Shown: piece by piece, positions 25,047 through 30,885 of the stretch | Numbering within the stretch: position 1 is the stretch's first letter | How the letters are laid out: the number at the start of each line of letters is the position of its first letter | Assembly (NCBI GenBank): GCA_001556125.1 | Contig: LSIG01000150.1 | Span: 1 to 30,885, forward strand | Direction of reading: 5' to 3' | Origin: Rhizobiales bacterium CCH10-E5 | GTDB lineage: Bacteria > Pseudomonadota > Alphaproteobacteria > Rhizobiales > Beijerinckiaceae | Length of the DNA: 30,885 nucleotides | Translations under genes and position numbers: made by a program | Notes under the pieces: generated by a model | Database searches by the model: none | What the model was told of the DNA's origin: nothing | The model's input: only the letters and a program-made list of their open reading frames with translations

Positions 25047-25319
25047 TCAGCGTGGGCCGTGCCGCCGCAGCCGCAGCACCAGATCCGCGACATGGGCGAG
25101 GCCGCCGAAGCTGAGCGCCGCAAGCGTCAGGGCCGGCGCCGCCCCGGCCAGCGCACTGCGCAACGCCAGCAGCAGCCCGAGGCCGGACAGCACGGTCGGC
25201 AACAACCCCGCAAGCGATGCGCCAGGGCGGCGGCGCAGAGATAGCCCGATCAACAGCAGCTCGACCGCGATGATGGCGAGCGCCAGATCGACGACGCTCG
25301 CGAGCCCAGGCAGCGCCAT
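25047..25319 (-). CDS. orf90, small membrane protein after bchP
   Basis: This 90-residue protein has three hydrophobic helices (about 5-27, 35-57 and 60-83) and an arginine-rich C-terminus, which points to an inner-membrane protein with a cytoplasmic tail. I do not recognise a family. Its ATG overlaps the bchP stop (TGATG), so it is translationally coupled to bchP and is the last gene of the pucC-bchP operon. A role with membrane-bound pigment enzymes or carriers is guessed from position only. Its stop is 15 bases from the ppsR1 stop. Confidence 0.75.
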   Translation of the reverse strand: MALPGLASVVDLALAIIAVELLLIGLSLRRRPGASLAGLLPTVLSGLGLLLALRSALAGAAPALTLAALSFGGLAHVADLVLRLRRHGPR

Positions 25320-26533
25320 CAGCGCGCCATGCCGAGCAGATGGCTGAGATCGTTGAAGAAGACCCTGACATGGGCCATGAACTTACCGCGCACCAGCTGC
25401 TTGTTCATGTAGGAATCCCAGGTCAGCTTCTGCACGTCGGGATTGCGGCACAGCTTCACGAACTGCTCGCGGCGCTTGTCGTTCCGATACCAGATCCACT
25501 GCATCAGGCCGAGAATCCAGAAGACCCGGCCGTGATCGGCCATGAAGCGCTTGCGGGCGGTAGCGAGCGCGCGGGCATCGCCGGTCTTCAGCGCGAGCTG
25601 GACGGCCTCGCCCGCCAGCCGCCCGCCCAGCATGGCATAGTAGATGCCCTCGCCCGAGGCCGGCGCGACCACCCCGGCGGCATCGCCCGCCAGCAGGACG
25701 TCGCGGCCATTGTCCCACTTCTTCAGAGGCTTCATCGGGATCGGCGCGCCCTCGCGGCGGATCGTCTCGGCGCCTTCGAGCCCCGCCTCGCGGCGTAGCA
25801 CGGCAACCGCGTCCTTGAGCGAAAAACCTTTATGGGCGCTGCCGGTGCCGATGCTGGCCGTGCCTCCATGCGGGAAAATCCAGCCGTAGAAATCGGGCGA
25901 GATCCGCCCCTGATAGACCACATCGCAGCGCTTGCCGTCATAGCCGCCGCCGGCCTGGGTCGGGACGCGGACGATCTCGTGATAGGCGAAGACGAAGGGC
26001 GGGCGCTTGCTGCCGGGCATCGCCGCGCGCGCCAGCGGCGAGTTCGCGCCGTCGGCGCCGATCACCATCCGCGCCCGCAGGCTGAGCGGCGCCTCGCCGT
26101 CCCGCGGCCGCAGATGTAGCCGCGCCGTCCCGTCGGGATCGCGCTCGAACCGTTCGAAGGTCGCGGTGATGCGCCTTGCACCCGACTGGGCCGCGCGCTC
26201 CCGAAGCCATTCGTCGAAAGGTTCGCGATCGACCATGCCGACATAGCCGTCGTCGATCGGCATATCGACGCTGGTCGCCGAAGGCGCGACCATGCGGGCG
26301 CAGGCGATACGGGCGACGATCTGCGAGGGCGGGATCGCGAAATCGCGGATCGCCCGTGGCGGAATCGCGCCACCGCAGGGCTTGATCCGTCCGGCCCGGT
26401 CGATCAGCACGACGCTGTGTCCCGCACGGGCGAGGTCGTCGGCCGCCGTCGCTCCCGCGGGCCCGCCGCCGACGACGGCGACGTCATAGGTCATCTCCGA
26501 TTCGTCATGCAGAGGCGGCTGGACCTGATTCAT
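25319..26533 (-). CDS. bchP: Geranylgeranyl reductase
   Basis: This flavoprotein of about 404 residues reduces the geranylgeranyl tail of bacteriochlorophyll to phytyl. It opens (after a short polar leader) with the FAD motif V-A-V-V-G-G-G-P-A-G-A-T-A-A, then the family signature KPCGGAIPPRAIRDF near residue 50, a second flavin motif ARMVIGADGANSPLAR near 135-150 and GDAAGVVAPASGEGIYYAM near 290. It matches BchP/ChlP in length. The ATG at 26533 has AGGGTG six bases upstream; an in-frame GTG at 26542 overlaps the stop of the upstream carrier gene (GTGA). It is the middle gene of an overlapping three-gene operon. Confidence 0.95.
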   Translation of the reverse strand: MNQVQPPLHDESEMTYDVAVVGGGPAGATAADDLARAGHSVVLIDRAGRIKPCGGAIPPRAIRDFAIPPSQIVARIACARMVAPSATSVDMPIDDGYVGMVDREPFDEWLRERAAQSGARRITATFERFERDPDGTARLHLRPRDGEAPLSLRARMVIGADGANSPLARAAMPGSKRPPFVFAYHEIVRVPTQAGGGYDGKRCDVVYQGRISPDFYGWIFPHGGTASIGTGSAHKGFSLKDAVAVLRREAGLEGAETIRREGAPIPMKPLKKWDNGRDVLLAGDAAGVVAPASGEGIYYAMLGGRLAGEAVQLALKTGDARALATARKRFMADHGRVFWILGLMQWIWYRNDKRREQFVKLCRNPDVQKLTWDSYMNKQLVRGKFMAHVRVFFNDLSHLLGMAR

Positions 26534-26538
26534 CGCGG

Positions 26539-27879
26539 TCACCCTGGGTTGGGAAGGAGAAGTCCGTCACCGTCGCGCGTTGTGCGGCGCTCGCGCTGTG
26601 TCGCCTGCCGTGCCACGGCCAGCGCGAGGACGGCCGAGACGACGAACAGTAGGGCCTCGCCGGCGAAGACGCCGGCATAGGCCAAGGCCGGCGTGCCCGT
26701 GACATGCCGTGCGAGATCGGTGGCGCCGGCGCCGCAGAGCCCGCCGAGCCCGAAGGCGACGCCCTGGGCCGCACCCCAGAGCCCCATCCGCACGCCCTGC
26801 CGTTCGGAGCGGCCCTCGCCGACGAGGCGCATCATCGAACCGATCGCCGCCACCGCATAGGCGCCGTTGGCGAAGCCGAGAGCGAAGACGGTGCCGCGCA
26901 GCGGAAAGCTTGCCCCCACGAAGGGCGACAGGGCGAGCCCGGCCAAGGCCAGCGCCGAGGCGAGGCAGCCGCCGACGGCCCAGAGCCGCAGCGAACCGGC
27001 TCGCGCTCCGGCCAGCGTCGTGACGACGGCGACGAGCACCATCCCGGTCAGCACGCCGCCGTTCTGGACGCCGGCGAGCCGCGTGCTCTCACCCGGCGTG
27101 AAGCCGAAGACGGTTCCGGCGAAAGGCTCGAGGATCAGGTCCTGCGCGCTGTAGGCGATCATCGAGACGAAGATGAAGATGGCGAAGAGCCGTGCCTGCG
27201 GCTCGTCCCAGACCTCCCGCAGGGCCATGCGGAAGCTCGTGTCGCCAGAGGCCACCGGCTCGTCAGGTGCAGCGGCGCGGGCTTCAGTTTCCACGCCCCG
27301 GACCGCCAGCACGGTCACGGTAAGCGCGATCGCGCTGACCGTGCCGGAGATCGCGACGAGCCGCGCCGTCGAGAACGGATCGAGCAGATGGCCGACGAGC
27401 CCGGCCGTGACGATGAATCCGGCGATCATCATCACCCAGACGACGGTCGCCGCGGCCGGCCGGCGTGCATCGGCAACCCGGCGCGAGAGCAGGATCAGCA
27501 GGCAGGTGCCGCTGGCGCCGACCCCCATGCCGATCGCCGCGAAGGAGAAGGCCGCGAGCAGGACGCCGGGCCAGAAGGCGCTTCCCATCAGGGCGGTCGC
27601 GACCGCGGCACCGAAGCCGCCGAGCGCCAGCACCGCCATGCCGCCGAGGATCCAGGGCGTCAGCCGTCCGCCGACGTCGGAACCGTGCCCCCAGCGCGGC
27701 CGCAGGATCTGGACCGCGTAATGCAGCGCAACCAGAAGCCCCGGCAGCACCGCCGGCAGCGCCAGTTCGACGACCATGACGCGGTTGATGGTGGAGGTGG
27801 TGAGAACGACGATGGCGCCGATCGCCGTCTGGACGAGCCCGAGACGGACGATCCCGAACCAGCCCAGCGGCGCACTCAT
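26539..27879 (-). CDS. PucC/BCH2-family MFS protein
   Basis: This 446-residue membrane protein has about twelve helices and belongs to the BCH2/PucC branch of the major facilitator superfamily. The signature LRPRWGHGSDVGGRLTPWILGGM (split by a turn, about residues 60-82) and MVVELALPAVLPGLLVALHYAVQ are diagnostic. Members in photosynthesis clusters sit beside bchP and bchG and assist antenna assembly or pigment delivery; the substrate is unproven. I start at ATG 27879 (MSAPLGW) with AGGGG upstream rather than ATG 27909. It is the first gene of the operon with bchP and orf90, 97 bases below a predicted promoter with PpsR-type boxes. Confidence 0.92.
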   Translation of the reverse strand: MSAPLGWFGIVRLGLVQTAIGAIVVLTTSTINRVMVVELALPAVLPGLLVALHYAVQILRPRWGHGSDVGGRLTPWILGGMAVLALGGFGAAVATALMGSAFWPGVLLAAFSFAAIGMGVGASGTCLLILLSRRVADARRPAAATVVWVMMIAGFIVTAGLVGHLLDPFSTARLVAISGTVSAIALTVTVLAVRGVETEARAAAPDEPVASGDTSFRMALREVWDEPQARLFAIFIFVSMIAYSAQDLILEPFAGTVFGFTPGESTRLAGVQNGGVLTGMVLVAVVTTLAGARAGSLRLWAVGGCLASALALAGLALSPFVGASFPLRGTVFALGFANGAYAVAAIGSMMRLVGEGRSERQGVRMGLWGAAQGVAFGLGGLCGAGATDLARHVTGTPALAYAGVFAGEALLFVVSAVLALAVARQATQRERRTTRDGDGLLLPNPG

Positions 27880-27981
27880 CGCGCAGCCCCTGATCGACAT
27901 CCGGGGCACGGCGACCGCCCGGCGCGAGAGCGCGCACTGCGGGTCTGAACAGCTGCGGGTGGCGAGCGCTTCATAGACCGA

Positions 27982-28010
27982 AGGCTAGGCCCGCACACCA
28001 AAACCGTCAA
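27982..28010 (-). promoter_or_regulatory. Predicted promoter of pucC-bchP-orf90
   Basis: On minus: -35 TTGACG (28005-28010), 17-base spacer, -10 TAGCCT (27982-27987), the same design as the bchH promoter. Confidence 0.6.
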
Positions 28011-28022
28011 TCAAAATTGACA
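28005..28022. promoter_or_regulatory. PpsR-type operator A, pucC promoter
   Basis: CGTCAATCAAAATTGACA (CGTC-N10-GACA), overlapping the -35. One base from the PpsR/CrtJ consensus; 17 of 18 bases identical to the bchH box. Confidence 0.75.
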
Positions 28023-28040
28023 AATCGGGAAGCCAAAGAG

Positions 28041-28058
28041 CGTCAACTAAAATTGACG
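28041..28058. promoter_or_regulatory. PpsR-type operator B, pucC promoter
   Basis: CGTCAACTAAAATTGACG (CGTC-N10-GACG), starting 36 bases from operator A and 11 bases from the ppsR2 stop. Confidence 0.65.
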
Positions 28059-28068
28059 CCGCTCTCCC

Positions 28069-29523
28069 TCAGTTCAGATCGCTGCCATCGTCCTCGCCAT
28101 CGTCGAGATCGCCAAGGCCGTGACGGCGCAGCTTGGCGTAGAAACTCTGGCGGCTGAGGCCGAGCATGTTGGCGGCGGAGGCGCGGTTGTCCTTGCTCAG
28201 CTCGAGCGCCGCCTCGATGCAGAGCTTCTCGATGACGTCCGTGGTCTCGCGCACGAGTTCGCGCAGCGAGACGCGCCCCACCAGCTCCGTCAGATGCTCG
28301 ACCGAGCGCGGAAGCCCGCGGCCGCGCTGGCCGGCCAGCGCATTGCGGACACCGAGGCTGCGGATGACGAAGCCATAGGACGGCGTCGACCCGCTCAGGG
28401 CCGGCACCGCTGAGATCTCGACCTCCTCGACCGTCCCGAACTGGCCGCGGATGATGGTGTTGAAGTTGCGGACCACCCCGTGCTCCGTAAGCGTCACCAT
28501 CAGCAGCTGCAGGTCGATGCCGGGGCGCCCGAGCCACATGTCGAGGGGCTCGCCAAGGGCCTGATGCTTGCTCGAGAGCTGTGCGAGATCGAGGAAGGCC
28601 CGGTTCGCCTCGAGGATCTTGAGCTCGGGGCTGATGACGACGAAGCCGTCGGGCAGGTGCTCGAGCAGGCCAAGGATGCGGCTTTCGAAACCTGAGCCGG
28701 CTGCGCCTTCGCCGGCGAGCGGCGTCAGGCGGATCAGCAGATAGCCGGCCTGATCCTGGCGGAAGGCCGAGGCCAGCGCGCGGAAGCGCTTTCCGCCGGA
28801 GGCCAACGCGATCTCCGTCTCGTCGGCGCGGCCGGTCGCCTGCACCGTCCGCAGCATGCCCTGAAGCGCTTCGCCGCTCTCCGGCGCCAGCCCCGCCAGG
28901 ATCGAGGTATTGGTCAGCTTGTCGGCCGGCAGTTCGAGGTGCTGCTGCGCCGCGGGATTGGCTTCCACCACGCGCAGCTGCGTTGCCTCGACGATGACCA
29001 CCGGCTCCGACGTCAAATGGAAGAGCATGCGGTAGCGCGTCTCGGCCATGCGCAGCCGCGCATATTCGCGCTCCATTGCCTGCTGCGCTTCGACCAGCTG
29101 CTGCTGCAGATGGGCGAGGTTGCGCAGATCGCGCCCCAGCGCGACGATGGTCCCGTCCTGGCCGACCTGCATCGCCGAATAGCGCACCGGCAGGTCCGTC
29201 CCGCCCGGCAGCGGATGATTGAGTTCCCGAAACTGGATCGCCGCCTCGTCGGCAGCGCCCTTGAGCAGATCCTGCACCTTGGGCCGGCTCTCGACCGAAA
29301 CCACCTCCGTCCAGGGCCGTCCGATCCAGGAGCGGCAATCCTCGCGGCGAAGCTCCGGCGTCCCCAAAGACACATCGACGATCACGCCCTCACGGTCAAG
29401 GACGAGAGCGATGTCGCTGGAGGCGGTGATCAGGCTGCCGGCGGTTTCCGGCGCGAGTCTGCCGAGCCAGCCCGACTGACCCTTGAACCCGAGTGTAGGC
29501 GTCTGCGGCGCGAAGACATCCAT
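28069..29523 (-). CDS. ppsR2: PpsR/CrtJ-type photosynthesis regulator, copy 2
   Basis: This 484-residue paralogue of copy 1 has the same layout: N-terminal PAS (about 28-135), coiled linker LVEAQQAMEREYARLRMAETRYRM, two PAS regions (about 160-265 and 283-395) and the C-terminal FIS-type HTH (recognition helix in GLSRQSFYAKLRRHG) followed by an acidic tail. It has only two cysteines, Cys63 and Cys435; the second, by the HTH, is the conserved one. In Bradyrhizobium and Rhodopseudomonas two PpsR copies have different roles (repressor versus activator or redox-responsive); which is which cannot be assigned here. It lies 73 bases downstream of ppaA on the same strand, probably one transcript. Confidence 0.93.
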   Translation of the reverse strand: MDVFAPQTPTLGFKGQSGWLGRLAPETAGSLITASSDIALVLDREGVIVDVSLGTPELRREDCRSWIGRPWTEVVSVESRPKVQDLLKGAADEAAIQFRELNHPLPGGTDLPVRYSAMQVGQDGTIVALGRDLRNLAHLQQQLVEAQQAMEREYARLRMAETRYRMLFHLTSEPVVIVEATQLRVVEANPAAQQHLELPADKLTNTSILAGLAPESGEALQGMLRTVQATGRADETEIALASGGKRFRALASAFRQDQAGYLLIRLTPLAGEGAAGSGFESRILGLLEHLPDGFVVISPELKILEANRAFLDLAQLSSKHQALGEPLDMWLGRPGIDLQLLMVTLTEHGVVRNFNTIIRGQFGTVEEVEISAVPALSGSTPSYGFVIRSLGVRNALAGQRGRGLPRSVEHLTELVGRVSLRELVRETTDVIEKLCIEAALELSKDNRASAANMLGLSRQSFYAKLRRHGLGDLDDGEDDGSDLN

Positions 29524-29596
29524 AGCGACGAAAACCCGGTTCCTGGCTGTGACGGGCGTCGAGCAAGCGTGAAGCTGATAAAGGCCCAGCCGGTCT

Positions 29597-30505
29597 TCAA
29601 CAAGGCATCTTTTTGCCGTCGATCATGAGATCGATCTGGCGGACCGCATCCGCTGGATCGCGAACACCGAGATCGGCGCCCAGCGAGACAGCCAGCTCCG
29701 GGTTGCCGGAGAACAGATTGCCGCCAAGCATGATGCGGACGTCGCGATTGAGCGCAGTCGCCCGCACCGCCTCGACGATCGCCGCAACGCCCGCCGCGGC
29801 GACCTCGCCGCTGGCCGAGAGGCCGACGACGTCGAACCAATTGTTGCGGACATGGCCGAGCAGGATCGCCCGCGACGGCAGGAATTCGGACTGCACCTGC
29901 CAGCCCGCCCGGCGGAAGAACTCTTCCACCACCGCGAGGCCGAAGGTGTGCTGCTCGCCTGGGACGACGGCCAGGAGCATTCGCCCGCGATCGAGTTCGG
30001 GAGCCGGCGCCAGTTCGAAATCAGGCCCGTAGACTCGCAGCAGCTGTTGCAGCCGCGACAGCCCGACCGTGACATCGACGAAACTGCAGCGGTCCTGCTC
30101 CCAGAGCACGCCGAGATGGCGCGCCGTCGATGACAGGATCGTGGTGATGATCGCTTCGGCCGTCAGCCCGCGGTCCCGCAGCGCATCGAGATGCGCCCGC
30201 GCCGCCGAGAGCGGCTTGTGAACGATCATCTCGGCAAAGGCCGCGATGTCGCTGTCATCAATGACGATGGCCGCCTGAGGCTCGCTCTTGGCGCCAGCCG
30301 AGCCGGGCGCCCGATGCGCGAGCATCAGCCTCGGAATGATCTCGGCCTCGATGGTGCGAGCGAGATCGGCTCTCAGTCCGGGCACCGCGGCGGGGCCCAG
30401 ACCGTCGAGTGGACACCACTCCGCCCCGGGCAGGTCGCGTCGCGCGGCCTGGTCCTCGGAGTAGGTCGATCGAGCAGCCAGGAAAGCGCGTCCCGAGTCA
30501 GGCAT
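29597..30505 (-). CDS. ppaA: PpaA/AerR-type cobalamin-binding antirepressor
   Basis: This 302-residue protein has a helical B12-cap domain (about residues 85-160, with L-W-E-Q-D-R-C-S-F-V-D-V-T-V-G near 134-148) and a Rossmann-like B12-binding domain (about 175-295). The histidine motif E-Q-H-T-F-G (His186) takes the place of D-x-H-x-x-G. AerR and PpaA use cobalamin as a light sensor and modulate the partner CrtJ/PpsR, and the gene next to ppsR2 fits that. The ATG at 30505 is preceded by GGGAGGT at ideal spacing; the longer open frame to 30709 is rejected. A FixK/FNR-like palindrome lies about 110 bases upstream. Confidence 0.9.
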   Translation of the reverse strand: MPDSGRAFLAARSTYSEDQAARRDLPGAEWCPLDGLGPAAVPGLRADLARTIEAEIIPRLMLAHRAPGSAGAKSEPQAAIVIDDSDIAAFAEMIVHKPLSAARAHLDALRDRGLTAEAIITTILSSTARHLGVLWEQDRCSFVDVTVGLSRLQQLLRVYGPDFELAPAPELDRGRMLLAVVPGEQHTFGLAVVEEFFRRAGWQVQSEFLPSRAILLGHVRNNWFDVVGLSASGEVAAAGVAAIVEAVRATALNRDVRIMLGGNLFSGNPELAVSLGADLGVRDPADAVRQIDLMIDGKKMPC

Positions 30506-30606
30506 GAGGTCACCTCCCTCAGGCAACCGTCCGATCCAGCCAGGAACTCTGTCGGTCCTGTTACGTGATGGCGCCCGAAGGCACCGACGGTCTGGAAGGC
30601 AGTTCC

Positions 30607-30622
30607 TTTGACCTATGTCAAA
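30607..30622. promoter_or_regulatory. FNR/FixK-like palindrome upstream of ppaA
   Basis: TTTGAC-CTAT-GTCAAA, exact 6-base arms and 4-base centre, centred about 110 bases before ppaA. It fits the TTGAY-N4-RTCAA pattern of CRP/FNR-family sites (FixK, FnrL, Dnr). The remaining bases 30506-30885 show no convincing gene; small plus-strand frames there lack ribosome sites. Confidence 0.6.
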
Positions 30623-30885
30623 GATTGAAGCACGACATCGCCCTGACCGCAATCGTGAAATGATTATCGATCGAAACTGTATTCGCATGCAATCGCAGCG
30701 ACAGATCACCGATAAACTGTTGCGAAAACAACAAAAGGACCAGCGCGTTCACACTGATCTACTCCGGCAGCGGTCGGGGGGAGCGCGACGCGCTGGAACT
30801 GCCGGGCCGCTCACGAAGCAGCGACCAAACCTTAGAGCCCGTCCCGAAAGGGTTGAGCGACTGGGGCACTCGTGATTCCAAGGGG

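Noticed and set aside
30607..30622. PpsR operator
   Set aside because: Half-sites are in the order TTGAC-N4-GTCAA, not GTCAA-N6-TTGAC; it fits CRP/FNR-class sites better.
30718..30733. TGTTG-N6-CAACA inverted repeat as a PpsR or FixK box
   Set aside because: Spacing is wrong for both (TGT-N10-ACA; TTG-N6-CAA), and no gene is nearby.
1..30885. CRISPR array or insertion sequence
   Set aside because: No regularly spaced repeats and no transposase frame found on either strand.

Overview
The window is high-GC alphaproteobacterial DNA. It reads as a member of the Hyphomicrobiales (Rhizobiales), in the Bosea/Methylobacterium/Bradyrhizobium range, that can do anoxygenic photosynthesis. The evidence is bacteriochlorophyll genes (bchH, bchG, bchP), a PucC/BCH2-type carrier, two PpsR regulators and a PpaA/AerR-type antirepressor at the right, next to generic alphaproteobacterial chromosome genes at the left. 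The exact genus cannot be fixed from sequence reading alone.

Layout. Bases 1-640 hold one two-helix membrane protein in visibly more AT-rich DNA, probably acquired. Bases 720-6740 carry a Pls/PosA-type adenylation/carrier/membrane protein, an HDAC-fold amidohydrolase upstream of it on the same strand, and a divergent L,D-transpeptidase lipoprotein. Bases 6760-14250 are ordinary chromosomal genes: a YaeI-like phosphoesterase, a small ORF, a class III aminotransferase, a YkgJ-like Cys-cluster protein, a MarR regulator, a DUF1499 membrane protein, an MBL-fold hydrolase, BioY, a small lipoprotein and a PliG-like secreted protein. Two tRNA genes follow (Pro-CGG on minus, Gln-TTG on plus). An Lrp regulator is divergent from a saccharopine-dehydrogenase-family enzyme, with a perfect palindrome between them.

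Bases 16630-30885 are tetrapyrrole and photosynthesis genes. tspO and hemC are convergent. Then, reading leftward, come an operon orf76-bchH-bchG, a rightward ppsR1, a leftward operon pucC/bch2-bchP-orf90, and leftward ppaA-ppsR2. The Mg-chelatase large subunit makes the first committed step to bacteriochlorophyll. BchG and BchP add and reduce the tail, HemC supplies porphyrin precursor, and TspO, PpaA and the two PpsR proteins are the expected light/oxygen control layer.

The strongest new observation is regulatory. The bchH operon and the pucC-bchP operon have the same promoter design: a near-identical 18-bp GTC-N10-GAC box whose inner half is a TTGAC(A/G) -35 element, 17 bp, then (G/T)AGCCT, with a second box starting 35-36 bp further upstream. 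The two PpsR paralogues share an almost identical DNA-recognition helix but differ in cysteines outside it. The bchH transcript appears to begin with an unrecognised 76-residue ORF that has a strong ribosome site and ends one base before the bchH start.
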